The translations under genes were made by a program, and so were the position numbers. A stretch of 64,000 nucleotides of DNA from Nitrospirales bacterium (lineage in GTDB: Bacteria > Nitrospirota > Nitrospiria > Nitrospirales > UBA8639). The notes beneath the pieces were generated by a model. That model worked only from the letters and a program-made list of their open reading frames with translations. It made no database searches and was not told the origin of the DNA. The number at the start of each line of letters is the position of its first letter. The first letter of the stretch is position 1. The stretch is from NCBI GenBank assembly GCA_022828225.1, contig JAJEJG010000001.1, positions 1 to 64,000 on the forward strand, read 5' to 3'. This document shows, piece after piece, positions 33,224 to 43,097 of the stretch.

Positions 33224-34888
33224 TCAAGAACGCTCGGGACTCGGCTGAGACAGGCGTTTGGCCAAGCGGCGCGCCACCCGGGTCATGGCGGTGGATCGGT
33301 CCTTGGGGTCGAGGATCACGTTGAGGACGTGCAGGTGTTCGGAATCCGCCATGGCCGAATCCATGGCGTACACAAAGGCCCCGAACGTCTCGACCCGGTG
33401 ACCGATACCGCCGTTGAGTAACGTGCAGATTTCGTCATAGCGCCATTCATGCACGTCATTGAACGGCCCTTCCAGGATTTCCCGTTCGGTGGTATAGCCG
33501 CGGTTGTTGAGAATGATGACGATGGGCGTGTGTCCGTGCCGGAGACAGGTCGCGAGTTCGGTCCCGGTCATCTGAAACGCGCCGTCGCCGACCAGGACCA
33601 GGGGTCTCAGGGACGGATCGGCGAAACCAGCGCCAAGCGCCGCGGGAACGCTGAACCCCATGGACGTATAGTAAGCCGGCGACAGGAACTCGGCGCTTTT
33701 CCGCACGCGGAGATTTGCGGAGGCGAAGAGTGATTCGCCCACGTCGGCAATCACCACGGTGTGTTCGTTCAGCAGCCCGTCCAAATACCCGACCATACTT
33801 TGAAGGGTCACGGGCGCGTGAGGAGGCGGTGCCTCAAACGCGCCTAAATCCCGAGTGGGCAGAGGGCGCGGCAGAAACGAGGGCAGTGGAGCCGTCGAGA
33901 GCGCCCGGATGAAGTCCTCGAATCGGACGCCTTCATAGCGATGGTGTTTGATGGCAATCGACTCGGCCGTGGCATGGATCGTCCGTCCGGCGGCCAGGAG
34001 CGTGGAATGGACCTTGACGTCCTCAACGTCGGTCAGGAGCGTGCCCAACGTCAGCAGGCAATCGGCTTGGTCCACGAATTCCAGGATTTCGTCACGACCC
34101 ACGAGTCCGCCGTACACGCCGATGAACAAGGGATGATCCTCCCGAATGACCGATTTGCCGAGCAACGTCGTGGCCACGGGGACGCCCATGCGTTCCACCA
34201 ACGTCGTGAGTTCGTGCTGGAGACCGAACCGGTAGATCTCCGCGCCGGCCAGAATCACCGGCCGTTCCGAACTCGAAAGAATGCTGCGAACCTCGTCGAC
34301 GGCTTCCTTCAAGGCGATGGGATCGCTTTCACCGGTCGTCGTGGGAGGCGTGTGGGAAGACACCCGGACAGGGGCGAAGACCATGTCCCGTGGAATTTCC
34401 AGATAGATCGGCCGTTTGTATTGCAGCAGGGCGGCCAGGGCGCGATCGATCTCTCGTTCGGCCGTGACAGGATCGTCGAGGATCACGGACGCGACGGTGA
34501 CTTTTTCGAACACGTCGCGTTGGGTAAAGAAATCCCGGACCATGTGATGCAGAAAAGGCGTGGTCAGTCGTTCGGCCAGTCCCGGCGAACCCGACAGCAG
34601 CACGACCGGCGACCGTTCCGCGTACGCGCAGGCAATGGCATTGACGATGTTCAGCCCGCCGACGCAATACGTGACGCAGGCCCCGCCTATGCCGTGGAGC
34701 CGCGCATAAGCATCCGCGGCAAACCCGGCGCAATCCTCGCGGGTGGTTCCGACGTGTTCGATGGGCGATTCCTCGATCAGTTGAAAGAGCGAAAGGACGT
34801 AGTCGCCCGGGATGCCGAAGATATGCTTCAGCCCCAGCCGGTGCAGGCGATCCAGAACCAGGGATCCGATGGTGTGGGACGTGCTCAT
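33224..34888 (-). CDS. Thiamine diphosphate 2-oxoacid decarboxylase (IpdC/PDC family)
   Basis: The protein has 554 residues. Three-domain ThDP enzyme: the N-terminal domain has GIPGDYVLSLFQLIEESPIEHVGTTREDCAGFAADAYAR with the activating Glu, the middle domain ERPVILAGAEIYRFGL, and the C-terminal domain the cofactor motif VGDGAFQMTGTELATCLRHGHTPIVIILNN. Of the family, indolepyruvate/phenylpyruvate or branched-chain 2-oxoacid decarboxylases fit best; acetolactate synthase is unlikely. Product would be an aldehyde. It precedes the dioxygenase gene by 77 bases on the same strand. Confidence 0.87.
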   Translation of the reverse strand: MSTSHTIGSLVLDRLHRLGLKHIFGIPGDYVLSLFQLIEESPIEHVGTTREDCAGFAADAYARLHGIGGACVTYCVGGLNIVNAIACAYAERSPVVLLSGSPGLAERLTTPFLHHMVRDFFTQRDVFEKVTVASVILDDPVTAEREIDRALAALLQYKRPIYLEIPRDMVFAPVRVSSHTPPTTTGESDPIALKEAVDEVRSILSSSERPVILAGAEIYRFGLQHELTTLVERMGVPVATTLLGKSVIREDHPLFIGVYGGLVGRDEILEFVDQADCLLTLGTLLTDVEDVKVHSTLLAAGRTIHATAESIAIKHHRYEGVRFEDFIRALSTAPLPSFLPRPLPTRDLGAFEAPPPHAPVTLQSMVGYLDGLLNEHTVVIADVGESLFASANLRVRKSAEFLSPAYYTSMGFSVPAALGAGFADPSLRPLVLVGDGAFQMTGTELATCLRHGHTPIVIILNNRGYTTEREILEGPFNDVHEWRYDEICTLLNGGIGHRVETFGAFVYAMDSAMADSEHLHVLNVILDPKDRSTAMTRVARRLAKRLSQPSPERS

Positions 34889-35002
34889 TCTCTATTGATT
34901 ATAACATGGCAAATAAGTATGTTGTACTAAACCTCGTCTTGCGTCATGAGTGAGATGAGTGAGGGATGTTTTCTATATTTTTTTCAGCGAGGAGGAAAAG
35001 CG

Positions 35003-35860
35003 GTGCGCACGGATCACTTATTTGTTGTCGTTACCCACGAGTCTGGGTTGCCGCCCGGCGTGCGGCGTATTTCGGATGGAATGAAAGGCGTACTGGCCGC
35101 GCTCGTAGCGATGTTTGTGTTCTTCGGCGCGAGCGCCCACGCCGGCGACGGGCCTTACGTCGGGATCGGGGCCGGCCTCAGTATTCTCAACGATTCCGGG
35201 GTCACGGCTCCCGCCAATGAGCCCTATCCACCGCTCACCATCAACGCGACCACCGACAACGGGTTTGCCGTGAGAGGCATGGCCGGTTACGCCTTTCCCA
35301 GCGGCTTTCGCGTAGAGGCCGAGATCGACTACCGCAGGCACGGTACAGACCAAATGGACGTCAAAAGCCCGGGCGGTCTTGTGGCACTCGCCGCTCCAGT
35401 CGTCGCTCCTGCATTTGGTTTACCCGGTACGACATCGTATGCTGATCTCCCTCCCCAAGGCCAAGCAGCCGCTGCTGCTGCTGTTACGGGATTACAGCCC
35501 GTCGACGGCGCTTTTTCGATGATCGCCTTCATGGCCAACGTGGACTATGATTTTGATACCGGATCCAGGTGGGTACCCTATATCGGCGGCGGCCTCGGGG
35601 TTGCGACGATTTCGCTCGATACGGAGAATGCGCAAGGCACGTCGCTCGCCGACGACAGCGATACCGTCTTTGCCTATCAGGTAGGTACGGGCATCGGCTA
35701 CGAGTTTCCCTTGGCAGAGGGCCGTTCAATCACCGTCAGTCTGGACTACCGATACTTCGGGACCCAGGACCCGACCTTCACAGGGGACGTGACGGGCGCT
35801 GAGTTCGATGTCGAAATCAGCGGACATGACATCGGCATCGGGATCATCTACGGGTTTTAA
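35003..35860 (+). CDS. Outer-membrane beta-barrel protein, first of a tandem pair
   Basis: The protein has 285 residues from GTG at 35003, chosen because GAGGAGG lies 7 bases upstream. The signal peptide has an unusually long leading part (about 25 residues, RTDHLFVVVTHESG...ISDG) before the hydrophobic core MKGVLAALVAMFVFFGASAHA. The mature part is a barrel: GPYVGIGAGLSILN, VRGMAGYAFPSGFRVEAEIDYRR, WVPYIGGGLGVATI, FAYQVGTGIGYEFPLAEGRSITVSLDYRYFGT and the C-terminal aromatic GIIYGF. Function unknown; possibly a porin-like or adhesion protein. It is paralogous to the next gene. Confidence 0.85.
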   Translation: MRTDHLFVVVTHESGLPPGVRRISDGMKGVLAALVAMFVFFGASAHAGDGPYVGIGAGLSILNDSGVTAPANEPYPPLTINATTDNGFAVRGMAGYAFPSGFRVEAEIDYRRHGTDQMDVKSPGGLVALAAPVVAPAFGLPGTTSYADLPPQGQAAAAAAVTGLQPVDGAFSMIAFMANVDYDFDTGSRWVPYIGGGLGVATISLDTENAQGTSLADDSDTVFAYQVGTGIGYEFPLAEGRSITVSLDYRYFGTQDPTFTGDVTGAEFDVEISGHDIGIGIIYGF

Positions 35861-35990
35861 GGGTGCCCAAGGAACCGACGGCTTACGGTTCGCGGCGAAA
35901 TACGGGTTTCTTTAATAATGGCTTTCTCTTCGGATGGCGTGAAGAGTGAAGCATGTCCTACATATTTTACGCAGGAGGACCAGACCAGTG

Positions 35991-36878
35991 ATGCGCACTG
36001 ACCCATTATTGACTGTCGTTTTCCACGAACCGGCCTTGCTGCACGGCATGCGGCGTTTTTCAAATGGAATGAAAGGCGTATTGGCCGCGCTCGCCGTGAT
36101 GCTCGTATCCTTTGGCGCGAGCGCCCACGCCGGCGAGGGGCCTTACGTCGCGGTCGGGGGCGGGGTCAACATTCTGAACGATGCCGACGTTACGGCGCAG
36201 TATGCCAATCCCCTGTTTACCCCGCTCGATGCCAAGTCCAGTACCGATACCGGGTATAAGGTGAAAGGCGCGCTCGGTTGGGCCTTTGCCAACGGCTTTC
36301 GCGTCGAAGGCGAGATCAGCTACCGGAAGCACAATCTGAACGAAATCAATGTCAGAAGTCCGGGCGCCTTTGTCCTTGACGCTTATAACGCTTTTGCAAG
36401 AAGCAGTAATCCACCTCTACCTGAGGGACGCGATTACTACCTTGCGGCTGCTGAAGCCAACCCAGGCCTAAAACAAACATTGGAACAGGCAGCTATCCGA
36501 GAAAGCCCCCACCCCCTCACCGGCGATTTTCAGGCACTGACCTTCAAGGCCAATGCTTTTTATGACATTGACCTGGGTTTCGCGTGGAAACCTTACGTCG
36601 GTGGCGGCATTGGGTTGACGAAGGTTTCCGTGGATGTGAGTTCGGGAACCACAGGCAATGTGCTTGTTGACGATAGTGAGACCGTGTTCTCGTATCAGGT
36701 GGGTGGAGGCGTCGGTTACGAGTTTCCCTTGCCGGAGGGCCGTTCGGTCACCCTCAGCCTGGACTACCGATACTTCGATGCCGGTTCGCCGACCTTCACA
36801 GGCCATGATAGCAACCTCGATTTCGACGCCAGCATATCCGGAAATTATGTGGGTGTCGGGCTCCGGTACGGGTTTTAG
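35991..36878 (+). CDS. Outer-membrane beta-barrel protein, second of a tandem pair
   Basis: The protein has 295 residues from ATG at 35991 with AGGAGG upstream. It shares with the previous gene the long signal leader (RTDPLLTVVFHEPALLHGMRRFSNGMKGVL-type order), the GEGPYVAVGGGVNILND start and the ending FSYQVGGGVGYEFPLPEGRSVTLSLDYRYF...LRYGF. The middle loops differ strongly, including a longer insert around residues 130-180. The pair arose by tandem duplication followed by divergence of the surface loops. Confidence 0.85.
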   Translation: MRTDPLLTVVFHEPALLHGMRRFSNGMKGVLAALAVMLVSFGASAHAGEGPYVAVGGGVNILNDADVTAQYANPLFTPLDAKSSTDTGYKVKGALGWAFANGFRVEGEISYRKHNLNEINVRSPGAFVLDAYNAFARSSNPPLPEGRDYYLAAAEANPGLKQTLEQAAIRESPHPLTGDFQALTFKANAFYDIDLGFAWKPYVGGGIGLTKVSVDVSSGTTGNVLVDDSETVFSYQVGGGVGYEFPLPEGRSVTLSLDYRYFDAGSPTFTGHDSNLDFDASISGNYVGVGLRYGF

Positions 36879-36917
36879 GCCGGGAATGTTCGAAGAGCCA
36901 TAAGGCAGGCGTCAGGT

Positions 36918-38177
36918 TCACCCACTGCCGTCTCGTACCCTGTTCTCCAACCGGTCAATGACCGCCGATCCCGCGGCGTCTCCCCAGACGTTCACCGTGG
37001 TGCGGCAGCGGTCCAGGAACCAGTCGATCACCAGGATGAGGGCAATGCCTTCGATGGGCAGGTTGACGGACTTGAGCACGATTACCATTGTGACGAGACC
37101 GGCTTCGGGAATTCCGGCCGCCCCCACCGCAGCCAGCGTCGCGGTCAGCACGATGATCACCGTCTGGGCGAACCCCAGTTCGATGCCGTAGGACTGCGCG
37201 ATGAACACGGCTGCCACGGCCTCGTAGAGGGCCGTGCCGTCCATGTTGATCGTGGCGCCCAGGGGCAGCACGAAGCGCGCGGTTCGCGGCGAAACCTTGT
37301 TCTCCTCGATCACGGCTTCCATGGTGAGCGGCAGCGTGGCCGAACTCGAACTGGTGGAAAACGCCGTGGTCAGGGCGGTTCCGATGTTTCGTGCGTACGT
37401 GAACACGTTCTGTTTCCCGACGAAATGGAGGAGCAGGGGAATCACGATCAGGCCGTGGATCAGCAAGCCCAGGATCACGGTGCCGGCATAGGCGCCTAAT
37501 TGCACCAATTGCGGCCAAAAGCCGCTGAACCCTCCCGCCTCGCCCAAACGGCCCGCAATCAACCCGCCGATGCCCACCGGCGCCGCCCACATCAGCAAGT
37601 GGACCATGGCCATGATGGCTTCGTTTACGCCTTCGACGACTTGAATCACGATCCGGCCCCGTTCGCCCACCGTCGTCAGGATCCCGCCGAAAACCAGGGA
37701 AAAAATGATCAGGGGCAAGACCTCGGCATTGGCCATGGCCGAGAACAGATTTTTCGGGATGAGCCCGGTCAGGATGGTCCGAAGCATTTCCGGTACGTTG
37801 GTGGGTTTGTCTTCCAAGCGTTCGGAGACGTTGGTCATGTCGCCGGCAACGGATTCAGCCGTGCCCGGGGTCCCGGGCTGGATCAACAAAACCAGGACCA
37901 GCCCGATGACGACCGCGATGCCCGTGGTGGTCATGAAATACAGGACCGCGCGGCCTCCCAGCGGGCCGAGTCGCCGTACGTCCCCGAGACTGGTGACGCC
38001 GACGATGATGGAACTCATGACCAGCGGGACCACGAGGACGAACAGGGCTTTGAGAAACAATTCCCCCAGGAACGCAACGGAATGTCCGGCTTCCGGCCAC
38101 GTCCCCCCGAGGATCGTGCCGATCACGATTCCCGACAGGATCGCGAACAGCAGCGCGTTTGGTGATTTCGCTTTCAT
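36918..38177 (-). CDS. Dicarboxylate/amino acid:cation symporter (DAACS family)
   Basis: The protein has 419 residues with eight membrane segments and the re-entrant loops of the GltP/DctA family: the serine-rich motif AFSTSSSSATLPLTMEAV, NMDGTALYEAVAAVFIAQ and AAVGAAGIPEAGLVTMVIVL. It imports C4-dicarboxylates or acidic amino acids with H+ or Na+. The specificity is not readable. It stands between the barrel genes and gcvP and ends about 40 bases from the convergent barrel gene. Confidence 0.95.
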   Translation of the reverse strand: MKAKSPNALLFAILSGIVIGTILGGTWPEAGHSVAFLGELFLKALFVLVVPLVMSSIIVGVTSLGDVRRLGPLGGRAVLYFMTTTGIAVVIGLVLVLLIQPGTPGTAESVAGDMTNVSERLEDKPTNVPEMLRTILTGLIPKNLFSAMANAEVLPLIIFSLVFGGILTTVGERGRIVIQVVEGVNEAIMAMVHLLMWAAPVGIGGLIAGRLGEAGGFSGFWPQLVQLGAYAGTVILGLLIHGLIVIPLLLHFVGKQNVFTYARNIGTALTTAFSTSSSSATLPLTMEAVIEENKVSPRTARFVLPLGATINMDGTALYEAVAAVFIAQSYGIELGFAQTVIIVLTATLAAVGAAGIPEAGLVTMVIVLKSVNLPIEGIALILVIDWFLDRCRTTVNVWGDAAGSAVIDRLENRVRDGSG

Positions 38178-38217
38178 GGCGCCTTTGGTTGAACCCCGTC
38201 GTCAGGGCGTTCGAAGG

Positions 38218-41097
38218 TTATTGATAATGCTCGATCGGAGGACACGTGCAGACCACGTTGCGGTCCCCATACGCACTGTCGATCCGTGAAACGGCCGGCC
38301 AGAATTTCAGGTCCCGGAGCCACGGCAGAGGAAAGGCCGCCTGTTCGCGTCCATAGGGATGATTCCAGTCCGCCTTGGTGACGTCTTCCATCGTATGCGG
38401 GGCGTTTTTCAAAGGATTATCATCTTGCGGGAGTCGCCCTTCTTCAATCTCGGCAATTTCTTTGCGAATCGTCAGCAGCGCGTCGCAATATTGGTCGAGT
38501 TCCGATTTGGATTCGCTTTCCGTGGGTTCGATCATCATGGTGCCGGCCACGGGCCAGGAAATGGTCGGGGCGTGGAAGCCGAAATCCATGAGGCGTTTGG
38601 CCACGTCTTCCACTTCAACGCCCGCGGACTTCTTGAACGGTCGCAGATCCAGAATGAATTCATGGGCGCACAAACCGCCCTTTCCGGTATACAGAATGGA
38701 ATAGTCCTTCTCCAGTCGCTTGGCCATGTAATTGGCATTCAGAATCGCGACGCCGGTGGCCCGGGTCAATCCTTCCGCGCCCATGAGCGCGATAAACGCC
38801 CAGGAAATCGGGAGGATACTCGGACTTCCGTAGGGTGCCGCGGAGACCGGGCCGATGCCCTGGTCCCCGCCCGTTTTGCGGACCGGATGTCCGGGCAAGA
38901 ATGGAGCCAAATGCGGGGCCGCGGCAATCGGTCCCATCCCGGGTCCGCCTCCGCCATGGGGAATGCAAAAGGTCTTGTGCAGGTTGAGATGACAGACGTC
39001 GGCGCCGATGTCGGCCGGCCGGCAGAGCCCGACCATCGCGTTCATGTTGGCGCCGTCCATGTAGACCTGGCCGCCGTGCTCATGCACGATTCCACAGATT
39101 TCCCGGATCGTTTCTTCAAAGACCCCATGCGTCGAAGGATACGTCACCATGAGGGCGGCGAGCGTCTCGTGGTGCTGGACGGCCTTGGCGCGCAGATCCA
39201 CCAGATCGACGTTCCCGTGTTCGTCACAGGCCACGGGCACGACTTGCATCCCGGCAATCGCCGCGCTCGCGGGATTGGTCCCGTGAGCCGACGCGGGGAT
39301 CAAACACGTGTTCCGGTGTCCGTGTCCGCGGCTTTCATGATACGCCCGGATGACCAGCAGTCCGGCATATTCCCCTTGAGAGCCCGCGTTGGGTTGGAGT
39401 GAAACGGCCGGATACCCGGTAATTTCCGAGAGCCAGGTTTCCAATTCCCGGAATAGTTGGGTGTACCCTGCCGTTTGTTCCGGAGGAGCAAACGGATGCA
39501 GGCGACTGAATTCCGGCCACGTCACGGGAATCATCTCCACCGTGGCGTTGAGTTTCATGGTGCAGGAACCCAGGGGAATCATGGAATGCACCAGCGAGAG
39601 GTCCCGAGACTGAAGACGATGCATGTAGCGTAACAACTCATGCTCGGAACGATACCGGTGAAAAACTGCATGAGTCAGAAAGGGGGTTGCCCGGGCAAAC
39701 GGGGCCGGCAGCGAGACGGAGCGCGTGCCCGCGAGTTCTTTTGCCGAAAACCTTACCTGCCCGTCTTTTGAGAACGTCTTCCAGAGCGTCTCCACGTCAT
39801 CCATGGTCGTGGTTTCATCCAATGCGATGCCGAAGGAGCCGTCCCCAAATTCTCGAAGGTCGAGACGATGTTGCTCCGCCCGTTCACGAACCCGTTCAGC
39901 CTGCGGCGCGTCGGTGGATACCCGCACCGTATCGAAAAAGAGTTCCTCCGGAACGCGACACCCGAGACGGGACAGGCCCTCGGCCAGGACGAGAGTCAAG
40001 CCGCGGACGCGCTCGGCGATGCGCTTCAGCCCGTCCGGCCCGTGATACACGGCATACATGCCGGCAATATTAGCCAACAGGACTTGCGCGGTACAGATGT
40101 TGCTCGTAGCCCGGTCGCGACGAATGTGTTGCTCCCGGGTCTGTAACGCCAACCTGTACGCGGTTCGGCCCTGGCTGTCCTTGGACACGCCGACGATGCG
40201 GCCGGGGATCTGACGTTTGTAGGCTTCGCGCGTGGCCAGGAACGCGGCATGCGGGCCCCCGAATCCCAAGGGCACGCCAAAGCGCTGGCTGGAGCCCACG
40301 GCGATGTCCGCGTCGAATTCTCCCGGTGGCTTGAACAGGGTCAGCGCGAGCAGGTCCGTGGCCACGACGACCAGCGTGCCCGCGTCATGGGCGCGCCGGA
40401 CCAGGTCGCGGTTATCGTGAACCGTGCCGTCCGTGGTGGGGTATTGCAGGAGGAGTCCGCCGTAGGACGCCCGTTCCCAGTCGATTTCATCGACCGGGCC
40501 GATCTCCAAATCGAGACCGAGCGACGTCGCGCGCGTCCGGACCACGGCCAGCGTTTGCGGGTGACAGTTGTGCGACGCGAAAAACGCCGGCCGGCCGGTG
40601 ATGGCTCTGCACATGGTCATGGCCTCAGACGCGGCGGTCCCTGCGTCCAGGAGCGACGCATTGGCCAAGGGGAGGCCGGTGAGATCGGTGACCATCGTTT
40701 GAAAGTTGAGCAGGGCTTCCAGCCGCCCTTGGGCGATTTCCGCCTGGTAGGGCGTGTACTGGGTATACCACGCCGGATTTTCCAGGATGTTCCGGAGAAT
40801 CACCGGGGGTGTATGACAATCGTAGTACCCCATCCCGATAAACGACCGGAACACCTGATTCTTGCCGGCCATGCGCCGGATGTCGGCTAACACCTCCTCC
40901 TCGCTCCGAGGGGGCGGCAAGTCAAGCGACTCCTGCAGGCGAATGTCCGCAGGGACCGTGGCATCGACCAACGTCTCCAGCGACGGGAATCCGAGGACGT
41001 TCAGCATGTCCCGGGTCTCAGCCTCCGTCGGCCCGACGTGTCGATCAAGGAACGTTTTCGCGGGCCTCAACCAAGTCTCTGCGGGGCGGTCAGTCAT
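38218..41097 (-). CDS. gcvP: Glycine dehydrogenase (decarboxylating), P-protein
   Basis: The protein has 959 residues, the single-chain form. It decarboxylates glycine with PLP and passes the methylamine to lipoyl H-protein. Marks: [17 protein letters not shown] at the start, [51 protein letters not shown], and the PLP lysine in [25 protein letters not shown]. Both N- and C-terminal halves are complete. It may share its transcript with the symporter gene 40 bases downstream. gcvT lies at 29682; H-protein is elsewhere. Confidence 0.97.
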   Translation of the reverse strand: MTDRPAETWLRPAKTFLDRHVGPTEAETRDMLNVLGFPSLETLVDATVPADIRLQESLDLPPPRSEEEVLADIRRMAGKNQVFRSFIGMGYYDCHTPPVILRNILENPAWYTQYTPYQAEIAQGRLEALLNFQTMVTDLTGLPLANASLLDAGTAASEAMTMCRAITGRPAFFASHNCHPQTLAVVRTRATSLGLDLEIGPVDEIDWERASYGGLLLQYPTTDGTVHDNRDLVRRAHDAGTLVVVATDLLALTLFKPPGEFDADIAVGSSQRFGVPLGFGGPHAAFLATREAYKRQIPGRIVGVSKDSQGRTAYRLALQTREQHIRRDRATSNICTAQVLLANIAGMYAVYHGPDGLKRIAERVRGLTLVLAEGLSRLGCRVPEELFFDTVRVSTDAPQAERVRERAEQHRLDLREFGDGSFGIALDETTTMDDVETLWKTFSKDGQVRFSAKELAGTRSVSLPAPFARATPFLTHAVFHRYRSEHELLRYMHRLQSRDLSLVHSMIPLGSCTMKLNATVEMIPVTWPEFSRLHPFAPPEQTAGYTQLFRELETWLSEITGYPAVSLQPNAGSQGEYAGLLVIRAYHESRGHGHRNTCLIPASAHGTNPASAAIAGMQVVPVACDEHGNVDLVDLRAKAVQHHETLAALMVTYPSTHGVFEETIREICGIVHEHGGQVYMDGANMNAMVGLCRPADIGADVCHLNLHKTFCIPHGGGGPGMGPIAAAPHLAPFLPGHPVRKTGGDQGIGPVSAAPYGSPSILPISWAFIALMGAEGLTRATGVAILNANYMAKRLEKDYSILYTGKGGLCAHEFILDLRPFKKSAGVEVEDVAKRLMDFGFHAPTISWPVAGTMMIEPTESESKSELDQYCDALLTIRKEIAEIEEGRLPQDDNPLKNAPHTMEDVTKADWNHPYGREQAAFPLPWLRDLKFWPAVSRIDSAYGDRNVVCTCPPIEHYQ

Positions 41098-41345
41098 GGA
41101 TGGCGCAACACGCGATGGTCAGTCAGGATTGAAAACGGTTCATCATGGTTTTTTCAGCAAGGTGTCAGGGAATAGTGGCGGTGAAACGGTCAATGCGCGT
41201 GAAGAACGTTCAACGATTATGAAGAGGTTGCCGGAGCGGTTGCTGCGTGGCCTTTTCCCGGCCGATGCGTGCGTGATCACGATCCATCATAAGCCTAACA
41301 TGGTCTCCCGAATCCTGCCAAGGTGCCTGCCGTCTTCACGGCGTT

Positions 41346-42146
41346 TTACCCTTGCACGTGGACGGTGACGGTCATGGATTCTGCGGCGTCTCCGATGCGG
41401 ATACCGGACACGGGCGCGGCGTCTCTGTAATCCAGACCCGTTGCCACGCGCACGTAGCGCTGATCGGGCGAGACTCCGTTTGATACATCAAACCCGGTCC
41501 ATCCAATTTTGTCTATCCAGGCTTCCGCCCAGGCATGGCTCGCGTCCTGTTCCGCTTTGTTTTCGATCAAGAGATACCCGCTTACGTATCGAGCCGGAAA
41601 GCCCAGAAGCCGTGCCGCACTAAGAAAAATATGCGTGTGGTCCTGGCATACGCCGTGGCCTGCCGCGATCGCGTCTTCCGCCGTAGTTTGGGGGTTTGTG
41701 CGTCCCTGCTGATAGGAAACGGTCTTGGCGACAAGGCCGGAAAGTTCGCGCAACCGTGTCAGGTCGTCCCGGACGTCATACGCCAGCGATTTGACGAGTT
41801 CGCGGATTTGCTCACCCGGCTTGGTGAGTGCGGTCGCTCGTTTGAAATACCACGACGGTGTGTCGCCGTACTGTCGGCCGGCAAGCCCGCTTTGCGCGAT
41901 CGTTTCGACCTCTCCTTGGCAATGGATGCTGATTTCTGACTGCTTTTCGTGAATACTGATCAGTGTCACGAGATTCTGGTGTTGATCGGTAAATTCGAGC
42001 TCTATGCGACCGCCGTCAACCGTCATGTCCCACGTGAGCACAGTCTGCGACGCCTGGGACTTCGGCGTCAGACGAACCTGCTGTAACGCATAGTGGACGG
42101 GCTGGTCGTATTCGTATTTTGTGAGATGGGAAATGCTCAGTCTCAT
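41346..42146 (-). CDS. Transglutaminase-like cysteine protease-fold protein
   Basis: The protein has 266 residues from ATG at 42146. The N-terminal bacterial TGL domain reads RLSISHLTKYEYDQPVHYALQQVRLTPKS, followed by the catalytic core with Cys (AAGHGVCQDHTHIFLSAARLLGFPARYVSGYL), His (QDASHAWAEAWI) and Asp (GWTGFDVSNG). It is the third gene of the ATP-grasp / alpha-E / transglutaminase set known from comparative genomics. It begins 4 bases after the alpha-E stop. Activity may be peptide-bond cleavage or ligation; unproven. Confidence 0.92.
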   Translation of the reverse strand: MRLSISHLTKYEYDQPVHYALQQVRLTPKSQASQTVLTWDMTVDGGRIELEFTDQHQNLVTLISIHEKQSEISIHCQGEVETIAQSGLAGRQYGDTPSWYFKRATALTKPGEQIRELVKSLAYDVRDDLTRLRELSGLVAKTVSYQQGRTNPQTTAEDAIAAGHGVCQDHTHIFLSAARLLGFPARYVSGYLLIENKAEQDASHAWAEAWIDKIGWTGFDVSNGVSPDQRYVRVATGLDYRDAAPVSGIRIGDAAESMTVTVHVQG

Positions 42147-42150
42147 CCTG

Positions 42151-43092
42151 CTACCCGTAAAAGCGGTAATCCATTTCAATCTGCCTGCCCAGGGCATTGT
42201 TGTCCCGGATGAAGTCCTGGATAAATTCATGCAAGCCGGATTCGAAGATCTCATCGATTGAGTGTTCCTTGAGCCTGGCGAACACACTTTCCGCTATGTC
42301 AATGCAGGGTTGGCGGACCCCGTAATCCTTGGCGAGATGCGTGAGATTATCCGTGATCTTCGAATAGCAGAAGGCGAGAGATCGCGGCATCCGGAGATCG
42401 AGCATCAGGAAGTTCGCGATCTCCCTGGGACGAACGTCGCCTTTATGGAGCCGGTGATAGGAGCGTTGAGCCGACACCGAGCGGAGAATGGTCTCCCATT
42501 GAACGTTATCAAGGGAACTGCCGACCAACGACACGGAGGGCAACAGCAAATAATACTTGACGTCCAAGATGCGCGCCGTGTTGTCCGCCCGTTCCATGAA
42601 CGTGCCCAGACGGGCGAAATTGAAAATCTCGTTACGCATCATGGTGCCGTGGAGCGTGCCGTTGAGCAGGGCGTTTTGCTGTTGGATCGTGCTCAGGACA
42701 AAGGGCAATTCCCGCTCTCGCACGGGACGGGCCAGCAATTCCCTGAGCGTCAGCCAGCATTCATTGGTGGCCGACCACAGCTCACGCGTCAGCGCGGTGC
42801 GCAGGAGGCGTGCATTGTCGCGTGCGGTCTGAATGATCGACATGACGCTGGACGGATTGGAGGGGTCGCGTAACAGGAAATCGATGACGCAGGTCGTCTC
42901 CATCCGGTCGTATTTTTCCCGGAAAGACTGCTCGACGCCGACCGTCGTGAGCACGGAATCCCACTCGTTCTCCGCGGCCGCAGCGCGGGTCAAAGCGATA
43001 CGAAAACCGGCATCGAGGAGGCGCGCGGTGTTTTCGTTACGTTCAAGGTACCGAAACATCCAGAACAGGCCGTCGGCGGTCTTCCCGAGCAT
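42151..43092 (-). CDS. Alpha-E domain protein
   Basis: The protein has 313 residues from ATG at 43092; the frame is open further, but that part overlaps the ATP-grasp gene. It matches the all-helical alpha-E family: MLGKTADGLFWMFRYLERNENTARLLDAGFR, FLLRDPSNPSSVMSIIQTARDNARLLRTALTRELW, RLGTFMERADNTARILDVKYY. The domain is always found with circularly permuted ATP-grasp enzymes and is thought to assist them. It begins 5 bases after the ATP-grasp stop. Confidence 0.92.
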   Translation of the reverse strand: MLGKTADGLFWMFRYLERNENTARLLDAGFRIALTRAAAAENEWDSVLTTVGVEQSFREKYDRMETTCVIDFLLRDPSNPSSVMSIIQTARDNARLLRTALTRELWSATNECWLTLRELLARPVRERELPFVLSTIQQQNALLNGTLHGTMMRNEIFNFARLGTFMERADNTARILDVKYYLLLPSVSLVGSSLDNVQWETILRSVSAQRSYHRLHKGDVRPREIANFLMLDLRMPRSLAFCYSKITDNLTHLAKDYGVRQPCIDIAESVFARLKEHSIDEIFESGLHEFIQDFIRDNNALGRQIEMDYRFYG

Positions 43093-43097
43093 TTGGC

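Noticed and set aside
38359-39402. 347-residue plus-strand frame
   Set aside because: Exactly antisense to gcvP, which is full length and strongly conserved.
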